Below, in pieces: positions 26,595-36,166 of a stretch of DNA of 64,000 nucleotides (positions within the stretch are counted from its first letter, which is position 1; every line of letters starts with the position of its first letter). This stretch comes from Bacteroidales bacterium (GTDB lineage: Bacteria > Bacillota > Clostridia > Lachnospirales > Lachnospiraceae). The notes below the pieces were generated by a model. It worked only from the letters and a program-made list of their open reading frames with translations, was not told the DNA's origin and did no database searches. Location of the stretch: positions 271,461 through 335,460 of the forward strand of contig JAMPFJ010000001.1 in assembly GCA_023664535.1 (NCBI GenBank). Direction: 5' to 3'. Both the position numbers and the translations under genes were made by a program.

Positions 26595-27653
26595 ATGCGG
26601 GGAAAAACAAAAGTAATACATATCGGAGATAAGGTTATCGGCGGAGGTAATCCGATTTTGATTCAGTCGATGACGAATACGAAAACAGAGGATGTCGACG
26701 CAACGGTGGAGCAGATTTTGAAATTGGAAAAGGCGGGCTGTGAGATTATCCGGGCTACTGCCAATAATGAGGCGGCGGCAAAGGCATTTTCAGCGATTAA
26801 AGAAAAAATCCATATCCCCATTGTGGCGGATATTCATTTTGATTATAAGCTGGCGATTATGGCGATGGAGCATGGTGCGGATAAAATCCGTATTAATCCG
26901 GGAAATATCGGCGGCAGGGAGCGGATTAAAGCGGTTGTGGATGCCGCAAAATCCTGTCACGTACCTATCCGAATCGGTGTGAACAGCGGTTCTCTGGAAA
27001 AAGAGCTGGTGGAAAAATATAATGGCGTAACAGCTGAGGGAATTGTGGAAAGTGCAATGGACAAGGTGCATATTCTGGAAGATATGGGCTTTGAAGATAT
27101 CGTTGTCAGCATTAAATCGTCAGATGTCCTCATGTGTGTAAACGCCCATGAGCTGATTGCCGAAAAGACGGATTATCCGCTTCACGTAGGAATTACCGAG
27201 GCGGGAACGCTAATGCGGGGAAATATAAAATCCGCTGTCGGACTTGGACTGATTCTTCATCAGGGTATCGGCGATACCGTCCGGGTATCATTAACCGGCG
27301 ACCCGGTTAATGAAGTGGTATCGGCAAAATTGATTTTAAAGACATTAGGTCTTCGGCACGGCGGTATTGAGGTGGTTTCCTGCCCTACCTGTGGCAGAAC
27401 CTCCATTGATTTAATCGGGCTGGCAAATCAGGTGGAAAACCTGGCGGCGGATTATGAAGATTTGGACATTAAGATTGCGGTTATGGGCTGTGTGGTAAAT
27501 GGTCCCGGTGAGGCAAAAGAGGCGGACATTGGAATTGCCGGCGGTAACGGCGAGGGTCTTCTCATCCGGCATGGCGAAATCGTGAAAAAGGTTCCGGAGG
27601 AGCAGCTTTTATCCGTGCTGGAGGAGGAATTAAAAAGCTGGAAAAACAGATAG
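26595..27653 (+). CDS. ispG: 4-hydroxy-3-methylbut-2-en-1-yl diphosphate synthase
   Basis: This 352-residue iron-sulfur enzyme carries out the penultimate step of the MEP pathway. The TIM-barrel part has QSMTNTKTEDVDAT, and the C-terminal part has the [4Fe-4S] cysteines in SCPTCGRT and MGCVVNGPGEA. ATG 26595 is favoured over an upstream GTG because AGGGAG is 8 bases away. It is part of the dxr-rseP-ispG cluster. Confidence 0.96.
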   Translation: MRGKTKVIHIGDKVIGGGNPILIQSMTNTKTEDVDATVEQILKLEKAGCEIIRATANNEAAAKAFSAIKEKIHIPIVADIHFDYKLAIMAMEHGADKIRINPGNIGGRERIKAVVDAAKSCHVPIRIGVNSGSLEKELVEKYNGVTAEGIVESAMDKVHILEDMGFEDIVVSIKSSDVLMCVNAHELIAEKTDYPLHVGITEAGTLMRGNIKSAVGLGLILHQGIGDTVRVSLTGDPVNEVVSAKLILKTLGLRHGGIEVVSCPTCGRTSIDLIGLANQVENLAADYEDLDIKIAVMGCVVNGPGEAKEADIGIAGGNGEGLLIRHGEIVKKVPEEQLLSVLEEELKSWKNR

Positions 27654-27719
27654 CGGTTTGATTTGTGTTGGTAATCCGTTTTGCATGGCAGAAGCGGTTG
27701 GAACTTAGGAGGAAAGAAA

Positions 27720-30700
27720 ATGGCTGAAAGGCGACCATTTGATGAAGTATTTCCGGGTTTTACCTGTCCCGGGGAGTTGAAGGAATTATTTTCACAGGTT
27801 TTGGTGACGGAAGCCATTTTGGTAAAATCTGCAAAGGTACTTAAATTACATATAGAAAGTAAAATACTGATTGAAAAACAGGATATTTATGCAGTAGAGG
27901 ACTCGCTGAGTGATTTTGTCTTTCAGGGAAGCATGCGGGTTAAGATAATCGAGCATTATACGCTGTCCAATCAGTATAATATCAGCAGGCTGACACAGGT
28001 ATATAAGGACAGCCTGCTTTTTGAGCTGCGGACAGAATCTTCCATACTTTACCGCCTGGTAAAAAATGCGGAATGGTACATCGACGAACCGGTTATCACG
28101 TTAACCCTGGATGATACTTTTTTGGCAAAGACGCGTTCCACAGAGATTAAGCGTTATCTGGAATCGGTTTATCGGGAACGCTTTGGGTATACCATACAGG
28201 TGGGATTCGACTATACCGAGGAGCAGAAGGATTCCATCAGGAGGGCAAATGAGCATAAGCTGACTCTGGAAGTAAATCAGATAGTGACGCAGGCGGAGCA
28301 AAACGAGCGGGAGCTTGCTGCGGCAGAAAATACCGGTAATCCGGAAAATGCAGCCGGGAGGGCAAAGGGGGCGGATGCCACAAAGAAAAAGGGCAATCCT
28401 GCTGATTCTGCAAGGGAAAAAACGCCGGTTCCCGATAACCGCTTTGGGGCAAGGGAAAATGCCGGACGAAGAACGCCCTATGGCAGAAATAAGGCTTCAG
28501 ACCCGGAGGTAATTTACGGCAGGAATGTGGAAGGCGAAGAGGTGGGCATCACCGAGATTACAGAGGGTTTGGGTGAGATTGTGATTCGGGGACAGGTTTT
28601 TGAGATGGAGGAGCGGGAGCTTAGGAATGAGAAGCTTCTGATTACATTTGCGGTTACCGATTTTCACGATTCTGTTTCCGGCAAAATTTTTGTCACAAAA
28701 GAAGAATGGGCGGTGTTAAAAGAAGAATTTAAGGTGAAGCAGTTTTATAAGGTAAAGGGAACCCCCGCATATGATACCTATGTGCGGGAGATAACGATGA
28801 ACAATATTGCGGGAATCAAGCCGATACCGGATTATACGGCAAAACGGCAGGATAACGCACTGGAAAAACGGGTAGAGCTGCATATGCATACGGTATACAG
28901 CGACAATGACAGTGTGGTGGATGTAGGCAAAATTATTTCCCGTGCAAAGGAATGGGGACATCCTGCCATTGCGATTACCGACCATGGGGTGGCGCAGGCA
29001 TTTCCGGTGGCAAACCATTGCTTGAAAAAGGACGACCCCTTTAAGATTATTTATGGAGTAGAGGGATATTTTGTCGATGATTTAAAGGATTTTGTCCTGA
29101 ATTCCAAAGGACAGTCGCTGGATGACCATTATGTGGTTTTTGATTTGGAGACCACCGGATTAAGTCCGAAATTCTGTAAAATTATTGAAATCGGGGCGGT
29201 TAAGATTGAGCAGGGTGAGATTACGGATACCTTTTCGGTGTTTGTTAATCCCCAGATGCCGATTCCCTATAATATTACGAAGCTGACCTCCATAACCGAT
29301 GATATGGTACTGGAGGCCGATACCATTGAGACGGTGCTTCCCGCTTTTTTGGAGTTTGTCGGTGACAGCGTGCTGGTTGCCCATAATGCAGGCTTTGATG
29401 TCAGTTTTATCCGGAAATTTGCAAAGGATATGGGAAGAAAAATTGATAATTCCGTCGTAGATACCATGACGCTGGCGCATATTCTCTGTCCGGAGCTTGG
29501 AAAGTTTACGCTGGACCGTATCTGCAAGCATCTGGGGATAAAGCTGGAAAATCATCACCGGGCAGTGGATGATGCAGCGGCGACAGCGGAGATGTTTAAG
29601 CGGTTTATTCCCATGCTGAAGGAAAAAAAGGTATATACTCTGGATGATTTGGATATATTCGGAGAGACCTCGCCGGATGCAATTAAAAAATCCAGACGGT
29701 ATCATGGGATTATTCTGGCAAAAAATGAAATCGGGCGGGTGAATTTGAACCGTTTAATTTCCGCTTCCCATGTGGAATATTTTCACATGCGCCCCATTAT
29801 GCCCAAAAGCCTGATTAACAAGTATCGGGAGGGGTTGATTCTGGGGTCTGCCTGTGAGGCGGGGGAATTGTTTCGTGCGCTGGTAAACGGCGCAGAAGAG
29901 GAAGAGATTGACCGGATTGTGCGGTTTTATGATTATCTGGAAATACAGCCTATCGGAAACAATGCGTTTATGAAGGAGGCGGACGGGTATCCCGATGTAA
30001 ATACCGATGAGGATTTACAGGATTTAAACCGGAGCATTGTCAAGCTGGGGGAAACATATAATAAGCCGGTTGTCGCCACCTGCGACGTGCATTTTCTTGA
30101 CCCGGAGGATAAGCTGTACCGCGCCGTTTTAATGGCTTCAAAGGGATTTAAGGATGCGGAAAACCAGCCTCCGCTGTTTTTCCGCACAACGGAGGAAATG
30201 TTAAAGGAATTTGAATACCTGGGAAGCGACAAGGCAAAGGAGATTGTCGTGGATAACACGGTACTGATTTCCAATATGATTGAGAAAATTTCTCCGGTAA
30301 GTCCGGACAAATGTCCCCCTGTCATTGAGGATTCGGATAATACGCTGCGAAGCATCTGTTATGATAAAGCGCATGAAATCTACGGTCCCAATCTGCCAAA
30401 ACAGGTTACGGACCGTCTGGAAAAGGAGCTTACCTCCATTATCGGAAACGGTTATGCGGTAATGTATATTATTGCCCAGAAGCTGGTGTGGGATTCCAAT
30501 GACCACGGTTATCTGGTTGGCTCCCGTGGCTCCGTAGGGTCCTCTTTTGTGGCGACAATGGCGGGAATTACCGAGGTAAATCCGTTATCCGCACACTATA
30601 TTTGTCCCCACTGTTATTATGTGGATTTTGAATCGGAACAGGTAAAAAGCTATTCCGGAAGCTCGGGGTGCGATATGCCGGATATGGCATGTCCGAAGTG

Positions 30701-32207
30701 CGGGACAATGATGAATAAAGAAGGGCATGATATTCCTTTTGAAACCTTCCTCGGTTTTTACGGAGATAAGGAGCCGGATATTGATTTGAATTTTTCCGGG
30801 GAGTACCAGGCAAGCGCTCATGCCTATACGGAAAAGCTATTTGGCAAGGGTCATGCATTCCGTGCGGGGACAATCGGTACCATTGCCCAGAAAACGGCGG
30901 AGCAGCTGGTATACAAATATTACCAGGAGCGGGAAATTGTAAAACGCAGATGTGAGCTTAGCCGGGTTGCAAGCGGCTGTGTAGGGGTAAAGCGGACTAC
31001 CGGACAGCATCCCGGAGGAATGGTTGTCGTTCCCAGTGACCGGGAAATCTATGAATTTACGGCGATTCAAAAACCCGCAAACGATACGAAAACCAATATT
31101 ATCACAACCCATTTTGAGTATCATTCCATTGATGCCAACCTGTTAAAATTAGATATTCTCGGACATGATGACCCTACCATTATCCGCCGGCTGGAGGATT
31201 TGACGGGAATTGACGCCAAGACGATTGCCTTGGATGATGCGCAGGTCATGTCCATTTTTCATGACCCGTCCGCCCTGGGAATCAAGCCGGAGGATATTGG
31301 GGGCACATCTACGGGTTCTCTCGGTGTTCCGGAATTTGGAACGGATTTTGTTATTCAGATGCTGGTGGATACAAAGCCGAAGAACTTTTCGGATTTGGTG
31401 CGTATTTCCGGACTTTCCCACGGTACCGATGTGTGGCTGGGCAATGCGCAAACCCTGATTGAAGAGGGGAAAACGGAGCTTTCCGGAGCAATCTGCTGCC
31501 GTGACGATATTATGGTTTATCTGATTCATATGGGATTGGAGCCGGGGCTTGCCTTTAAGATTATGGAAAGTGTGCGTAAAGGAAAGGGGCTTCAGCCTGA
31601 TATGGAAGAGGAAATGTTAAAGCACAACGTTCCGGACTGGTATATCTGGTCCTGTAAAAAGATTAAGTATATGTTTCCGAAGGCACATGCGGCAGCCTAT
31701 GTCATGATGGCATGGCGAATAGCATATTTTAAGGTGAATTATCCGCTGGCATATTATACGGCATATTTCAGTATCCGCGCAAAAGCGTTTAATTATGAGA
31801 CGATGTGCAGGGGAAAGGATAATCTTGACCATTACATGAAAGAAATTATGGATAAACCGAAGGACAGAAGAACAGGAGCGGAAGAAGATGCCCTGCGGGA
31901 TATGCGTCTGGTGCAGGAAATGTATGCCAGAGGCTATGAGTTTATGCCCATTGACATTTATCGTGCCGATGATGTAAACTGCCAGATTATTGACGGAAAG
32001 ATTATGCCGTCATTTAATTCCGTGGAAGGCGTTGCCGGTAAGGCGGCAGCACAGATTAAGGAAGCGGCAAAGCAGGGACCGTTTATTTCCAAAGAGGATT
32101 TGCGGATTCGGGCGAAAATCGGCAAATCCACTATTGAAAAAATGACGAATCTGGGACTGCTGGACGGCATGCCGGAATCCAGTCAGTTAAGTATTTTTGA
32201 TTTGTAA
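27720..32207 (+). CDS. polC: DNA polymerase III alpha subunit, Gram-positive PolC type
   Basis: This 1495-residue replicative polymerase shows the PolC order. An N-terminal domain and a variable linker (about 200-260) come first, then an OB-fold (about 280-370). A PHP domain (from about 383, ELHMHTVYSDNDS) is split by a DEDD proofreading exonuclease (about 470-640, D475-E477 in FDLETTGL). The polymerase core has catalytic PDIDLNF (D1020, D1022). The C-terminus ends in QLSIFDL, a beta-clamp-binding motif. GGAGG lies before ATG 27720. It is the last housekeeping gene before the CRISPR locus. Confidence 0.97.
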   Translation: MAERRPFDEVFPGFTCPGELKELFSQVLVTEAILVKSAKVLKLHIESKILIEKQDIYAVEDSLSDFVFQGSMRVKIIEHYTLSNQYNISRLTQVYKDSLLFELRTESSILYRLVKNAEWYIDEPVITLTLDDTFLAKTRSTEIKRYLESVYRERFGYTIQVGFDYTEEQKDSIRRANEHKLTLEVNQIVTQAEQNERELAAAENTGNPENAAGRAKGADATKKKGNPADSAREKTPVPDNRFGARENAGRRTPYGRNKASDPEVIYGRNVEGEEVGITEITEGLGEIVIRGQVFEMEERELRNEKLLITFAVTDFHDSVSGKIFVTKEEWAVLKEEFKVKQFYKVKGTPAYDTYVREITMNNIAGIKPIPDYTAKRQDNALEKRVELHMHTVYSDNDSVVDVGKIISRAKEWGHPAIAITDHGVAQAFPVANHCLKKDDPFKIIYGVEGYFVDDLKDFVLNSKGQSLDDHYVVFDLETTGLSPKFCKIIEIGAVKIEQGEITDTFSVFVNPQMPIPYNITKLTSITDDMVLEADTIETVLPAFLEFVGDSVLVAHNAGFDVSFIRKFAKDMGRKIDNSVVDTMTLAHILCPELGKFTLDRICKHLGIKLENHHRAVDDAAATAEMFKRFIPMLKEKKVYTLDDLDIFGETSPDAIKKSRRYHGIILAKNEIGRVNLNRLISASHVEYFHMRPIMPKSLINKYREGLILGSACEAGELFRALVNGAEEEEIDRIVRFYDYLEIQPIGNNAFMKEADGYPDVNTDEDLQDLNRSIVKLGETYNKPVVATCDVHFLDPEDKLYRAVLMASKGFKDAENQPPLFFRTTEEMLKEFEYLGSDKAKEIVVDNTVLISNMIEKISPVSPDKCPPVIEDSDNTLRSICYDKAHEIYGPNLPKQVTDRLEKELTSIIGNGYAVMYIIAQKLVWDSNDHGYLVGSRGSVGSSFVATMAGITEVNPLSAHYICPHCYYVDFESEQVKSYSGSSGCDMPDMACPKCGTMMNKEGHDIPFETFLGFYGDKEPDIDLNFSGEYQASAHAYTEKLFGKGHAFRAGTIGTIAQKTAEQLVYKYYQEREIVKRRCELSRVASGCVGVKRTTGQHPGGMVVVPSDREIYEFTAIQKPANDTKTNIITTHFEYHSIDANLLKLDILGHDDPTIIRRLEDLTGIDAKTIALDDAQVMSIFHDPSALGIKPEDIGGTSTGSLGVPEFGTDFVIQMLVDTKPKNFSDLVRISGLSHGTDVWLGNAQTLIEEGKTELSGAICCRDDIMVYLIHMGLEPGLAFKIMESVRKGKGLQPDMEEEMLKHNVPDWYIWSCKKIKYMFPKAHAAAYVMMAWRIAYFKVNYPLAYYTAYFSIRAKAFNYETMCRGKDNLDHYMKEIMDKPKDRRTGAEEDALRDMRLVQEMYARGYEFMPIDIYRADDVNCQIIDGKIMPSFNSVEGVAGKAAAQIKEAAKQGPFISKEDLRIRAKIGKSTIEKMTNLGLLDGMPESSQLSIFDL

Positions 32208-32219
32208 CAGGGAATAAAC

Positions 32220-32247
32220 TTGAATTTAGATAAAAAACGAGTATAAT
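32220..32247 (+). promoter_or_regulatory. Promoter of the crRNA-like RNA upstream of cas12a
   Basis: TTGAAT (32220-32225), 16 bp, TATAAT (32242-32247). Counting 7 bases on, transcription should start at about 32254, which is the first base of the crRNA handle. The RNA would therefore need no 5' processing. Confidence 0.75.
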
Positions 32248-32253
32248 ATTATT

Positions 32254-32322
32254 GATTTCTACTATGGTAGATTGAGTAAATAAAATTGCCTTTAATGTGT
32301 TATTGCATAAGGCAATTTTTTT
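32254..32322 (+). ncRNA. CreR-like crRNA-like RNA predicted to repress cas12a
   Basis: Bases 32254-32272 (GATTTCTACTATGGTAGAT) match the 3' handle of the array repeat (AATTTCTACTGTTGTAGAT). The stem TCTAC/GTAGA is intact; two changes lie in the loop and one in the first base. The next 15 nt, TGAGTAAATAAAATT (32273-32287), are identical to the minus strand at 32346-32332, where a TTTA PAM precedes them. Identity ends after exactly 15 nt. A terminator closes the gene at 32322. The upstream half of a normal repeat is missing, so this is not an array unit. Cas12a guides this short usually bind without cleaving, so the RNA should act as a repressor guide. Cas-repressing RNAs of this type are known for types I and V-A; the assignment here is from sequence alone. 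Confidence 0.85.
32282..32322 (+). terminator. Intrinsic terminator of the crRNA-like RNA
   Basis: AAAATTGCCTT (32282-32292) pairs perfectly with AAGGCAATTTT (32309-32319) around a 16-base loop. The second arm runs into T7 (32316-32322). The left arm includes positions 10-15 of the short guide. Confidence 0.85.
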
Positions 32323-32331
32323 GTTGTCGTA

Positions 32332-32350
32332 AATTTTATTTACTCATAAA
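32332..32350 (-). promoter_or_regulatory. Predicted Cas12a target site with TTTA PAM in the cas12a promoter
   Basis: Read on the minus strand: TTTA (32350-32347), then TGAGTAAATAAAATT (32346-32332). This is a canonical Cas12a TTTV PAM followed by a perfect 15-nt match to the guide. The PAM touches the -35 box of cas12a (32351), so a bound complex would occlude it. Confidence 0.85.
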
Positions 32351-32379
32351 TTGACACGAGGCGAAAATGATGATATTAT
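32351..32379 (+). promoter_or_regulatory. cas12a operon promoter
   Basis: TTGACA (32351-32356), 17 bp, TATTAT (32374-32379); a second TATAAT overlaps at 32379-32384 but with poor spacing. Start expected near 32386. AAGGAGG follows 9 bases before the cas12a ATG. Confidence 0.8.
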
Positions 32380-32437
32380 ATAATAAATAGTTTTTATAAC
32401 GAAAAGATAAGCAAAATAAATAAGGAGGCGACAGATT

Positions 32438-35400
32438 ATGTATCAAAGTAAAGATTTATTGGCAGACAATTTTATCGGGATGTTTCCGGTAAACAAGACA
32501 TTACGCTTTGAGCTAAAACCTATTGGCAGGACACAGGAATATATTGAGGAACATGGCATACTTGATACGGATTTTCACAGAGCAGAAAGCTATAAAAGGG
32601 TTAAAAAAATTATTGACCGGTATCATAAGAAATTTATTGATGAAGCATTATCGGGATTGGTATTGGATGGTTTAGAAGAATATATGGCGATTTATCTTAT
32701 AACTAAAAGAGATGATAAGCAGGAAAAAGAATTGGTAAATATACAGACCTCATTGCGAAAACAAATCGCTAAGCAGTTTACTAAACATCCCCGATATAAA
32801 AATCTGTTTAAAAAAGATTTGATAAAGAAGGATTTAATTTATTTTACGAAAGGCTGTGAGGAAGAGCAGGATTTGATAAAGGAATTTACTGATTTTACGA
32901 CATATTTTGAAGGATTCCATAAAAACAGGGTCAATATATATTCGGATGAAGATAAATCTACTGCAATTTCGTATCGTATAATTCATCAGAATCTGCCAAA
33001 GTATATTGATAATATCAAAGTTTTTTCCATGGTAAAAAATAGTGCTGTTTGTGAACAATTTGAAGGACTATTAAAAGATTTACAGACAAGGATAAAGATT
33101 GACACAATAGAAGAGTATTTTGAGATTTCGGGATTTAACAAGGTGATAACCCAGCAGGGCATAGATGTTTACAATACTATTCTGGGTGCATTTAGTGAAG
33201 AGGATAAAATAAAAGTAAAGGGACTTAATGAGTATATCAATCTTTATAATCAGCAGACCGGTAAACTGAAGAAGGATAAGATTCCTAAATTGAAGCCACT
33301 ATTTAAACAGATTCTCAGCGACAGAGAAACTGTATCTTTTATTACCGAACAGTTTGCGTCAGATAAAGAAGTACTGGATACTGTGCAGGAATGTTATATC
33401 CGATTGAGACAGACAATATTGGAAAATGAGCAGCAAATGAATGCAGGTGAATTGCTGACGGATATCTCTTCCTATCAATTAGATAAAATTTATATAAGAA
33501 ATGATTCTTCAATAACAGCGATTTCAAAATATAGATTTGACGACTGGTCCTATCTTCTTAATGCAATAAGCGATTGTTACGACCATGAAAATAAAGGTAA
33601 AAATAAGAACACTGGTAACTATGCCGAAAATAAAAAGAAAGCATTGAAAAAAATCAAAAATTATTCAATTCTGGAATTGAATAAAATAGCAAGTGATTAT
33701 GCGAATAAGGAATATCATATTGAAGAGTATTTTCAGAAAGAAATTGTCAGATTGTTAAATAATGTAAATCGTGCTTATGATACATTTCTTATTTTGTATA
33801 ATGCCCGAGATGACAGAACGGTTTCTTTGTGCAAAAACGACAAGGACATAGCAAAGTTAAAAGCTTTACTGGATTCCCTCAAAGAAGTACAATGGTTAAT
33901 AAAACCGTTGATTGGCGGACAGGAAGAATCTGATAAAGATGAAATGTTTTACGGAGAATTACTGCGTATTTGGGCAGAATTAGATACGATTACGCCTCTT
34001 TATAATAAAGTCCGTAATTATGTAACGAAAAAAGCATATTTTTTGGAAAAGGTCAAACTGAATTTTGATAAGTCCACATTATTGGATGGATGGGACAGAA
34101 ATAAGGAGAAGGATAACCTTGGTATTATTATGAGGAAGAATGATTTGTACTATCTGGGTATCCTAAATCGGAGGTATAATAAAGTAATAGAAGAAGCACC
34201 GGAACCGGAATCAAATAAGGTATATCAAAAGATGGAATATAAATTATTGCCCGGTCCCAATAAAATGTTACCTAAAGTATTTTTTTCCCAATCAAGAAAA
34301 GAGCAATTTTCACCTGGCGATGCATTAAAAGAGAATTATGATAAGGGAACACACAAGAAAGGAGAATCCTTTAATCTTGATAATTGTCACGAACTGATTG
34401 ATTTTTTCAAAAGTTCATTAGAAAAACATGAGGAATGGTCACAGTTTGGCTTCCGTTTTTCTGATACAAAAAATTATGAAGATATTAGTGGATTTTATCG
34501 GGAGGTAGAGCATCAAGGGTATAAACTTACCTTTCGGGATATTGATGAAGAATATATTAACAGCTTAGTAGACCACGGACAACTTTATTTATTTCAAATA
34601 TATAATAAAGATTTTTCACCGTACAGCAAGGGAACCCCTAATCTTCATACCTTATATTGGAATATGTTATTTGCTCCGGAAAATCTCAAGAATGTGGTAT
34701 ATAAGTTAAATGGACAGGCAGAAATATTTTATCGAAAAGCAAGTATAAAACCCGAGGATATAATTCGCCATAAGGAAAAAATTCCTATTTTAAATAAAAA
34801 TCCGGAAAATAAAAAAAGAGAAAGTATTTTTCCTTATGAGTTAGTAAAAGACAAACGTTTTACCTGTGATAAATATCAATTCCATGTTCCGATTACTTTA
34901 AATTTTCAAGCAGAAGGAGAAAATCGTTTAAATCATAAAATAAATCAGCTGATACATGATGCAGAAGATATGCATGTAATTGGAATTGATAGAGGAGAAC
35001 GAAATTTACTTTACTTGACGGTAATCGATATGCAGGGAAACATCAAGAAGCAAATGTCTTTAAATGAAATTATTTCCTATGATAAAAATAAGGTGAAGCA
35101 TGAAAAAAATTATCAGCAGTTACTGGACAAACGGGAACGGGAGAATAAAGCAGCAAGACAGAACTGGCAGACCATCAATACCATAAAAGAGTTGAAAGAG
35201 GGCTATTTAAGCCAGGTGATTCATGTTATTGCGAATTTGATGATAGAATATAATGCGGTTGTTGTGTTGGAAGATTTGAATGCCGGGTTTATAAGAGGTC
35301 GTCAAAAAGTGGAAAAACAGGTATATCAGAAGTTTGAAAAAATGCTAGTGGAGAAGTTAAATTATCTGGTAGATAAAAATAAAAATTCGGAGGAAAACGG

Positions 35401-36166
35401 AGGACTTTTACGTGCATACCAGCTGACAGACAAATTTGTTAGTTTTCAGCGTCTGGGGAGACAGTCGGGTTTTCTTTTTTATGTACCTGCATGGAATACC
35501 AGTAAAATAGACCCGACAACAGGATTTGTAAATTTATTTTACACAAAATATGAGTCAATAGAGAAAACAAGAGATTTTATTATGAAGTTTGATTCTATTT
35601 TCTATAACCATGAACAGGGATATTTTGAGTTTACGTTTCATTATTCAAATTTCACCTATAAAGCAGAAGGAAGCAGACAGGAGTGGACTGTTTGTTCAAT
35701 AGGAAAACGAATTGAGAATTATCGAAATCCGGAGCAGAATAATGAATGGGATACCCGTATTGTTGATTTAACGCAGGAAATAAAAGATTTATTGATAAGG
35801 TATGATATCCCAATGGATGGCGGCGGAGATTTGCGCAAAGCTTTCATAGGAATAGAAAAGGCAGATTTTTATAAGCATTTTATGAAATTATTTACATTGA
35901 CTATGCAGATGAGGAATAGTGATTCCAAAACTGGGACAGACCAGCTTTTATCGCCTGTATTGAATAGACAGGGTAAATTTTTTTCCACCGGGACGGGAGA
36001 TTTTCTGCCGGAAAATGCAGATGCAAACGGTGCCTATAATATAGCTCGTAAGGGGTTGTGGATAATTGAACAGATTAAGAATACAGATATCCGGCAGCTG
36101 GACAAAATAAAATTGGCAATATCAAATAAAGAATGGCTGAAATATGCACAGGAGCACACACTGTAA
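32438..36166 (+). CDS. cas12a: Cas12a (Cpf1), type V-A CRISPR effector nuclease
   Basis: This 1242-residue effector processes its own pre-crRNA and cuts DNA next to a T-rich PAM. The N-terminus NKTLRFELKPIGRT is typical of Cas12a. KGTPNLHTLYW lies in the PAM-side region. The FHVPITLNF segment belongs to the wedge region that handles crRNA. The RuvC residues are Asp851 (IGIDRGERN), Glu945 (VLEDLNAGF) and Asp1195 (ENADANGAYNIA). The Nuc-domain Arg is Arg1159 (MQMRNS). All catalytic residues are present and the frame is intact, so the protein should be active. Length is in the family range of about 1200-1310. Its stop overlaps the cas4 start. Confidence 0.98.
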   Translation: MYQSKDLLADNFIGMFPVNKTLRFELKPIGRTQEYIEEHGILDTDFHRAESYKRVKKIIDRYHKKFIDEALSGLVLDGLEEYMAIYLITKRDDKQEKELVNIQTSLRKQIAKQFTKHPRYKNLFKKDLIKKDLIYFTKGCEEEQDLIKEFTDFTTYFEGFHKNRVNIYSDEDKSTAISYRIIHQNLPKYIDNIKVFSMVKNSAVCEQFEGLLKDLQTRIKIDTIEEYFEISGFNKVITQQGIDVYNTILGAFSEEDKIKVKGLNEYINLYNQQTGKLKKDKIPKLKPLFKQILSDRETVSFITEQFASDKEVLDTVQECYIRLRQTILENEQQMNAGELLTDISSYQLDKIYIRNDSSITAISKYRFDDWSYLLNAISDCYDHENKGKNKNTGNYAENKKKALKKIKNYSILELNKIASDYANKEYHIEEYFQKEIVRLLNNVNRAYDTFLILYNARDDRTVSLCKNDKDIAKLKALLDSLKEVQWLIKPLIGGQEESDKDEMFYGELLRIWAELDTITPLYNKVRNYVTKKAYFLEKVKLNFDKSTLLDGWDRNKEKDNLGIIMRKNDLYYLGILNRRYNKVIEEAPEPESNKVYQKMEYKLLPGPNKMLPKVFFSQSRKEQFSPGDALKENYDKGTHKKGESFNLDNCHELIDFFKSSLEKHEEWSQFGFRFSDTKNYEDISGFYREVEHQGYKLTFRDIDEEYINSLVDHGQLYLFQIYNKDFSPYSKGTPNLHTLYWNMLFAPENLKNVVYKLNGQAEIFYRKASIKPEDIIRHKEKIPILNKNPENKKRESIFPYELVKDKRFTCDKYQFHVPITLNFQAEGENRLNHKINQLIHDAEDMHVIGIDRGERNLLYLTVIDMQGNIKKQMSLNEIISYDKNKVKHEKNYQQLLDKRERENKAARQNWQTINTIKELKEGYLSQVIHVIANLMIEYNAVVVLEDLNAGFIRGRQKVEKQVYQKFEKMLVEKLNYLVDKNKNSEENGGLLRAYQLTDKFVSFQRLGRQSGFLFYVPAWNTSKIDPTTGFVNLFYTKYESIEKTRDFIMKFDSIFYNHEQGYFEFTFHYSNFTYKAEGSRQEWTVCSIGKRIENYRNPEQNNEWDTRIVDLTQEIKDLLIRYDIPMDGGGDLRKAFIGIEKADFYKHFMKLFTLTMQMRNSDSKTGTDQLLSPVLNRQGKFFSTGTGDFLPENADANGAYNIARKGLWIIEQIKNTDIRQLDKIKLAISNKEWLKYAQEHTL

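Noticed and set aside
32254..32290. Handle-like sequence read as a stray array repeat or tracrRNA
   Set aside because: It lacks the 5' half of the repeat, has its own promoter and terminator, and matches a PAM-flanked site after only 15 nt. Type V-A needs no tracrRNA.
36133..36165. Longer Cas4 start inside the end of cas12a
   Set aside because: The eleven extra residues do not look like a Cas4 N-terminus, and ATG 36166 gives the usual stop-start overlap.
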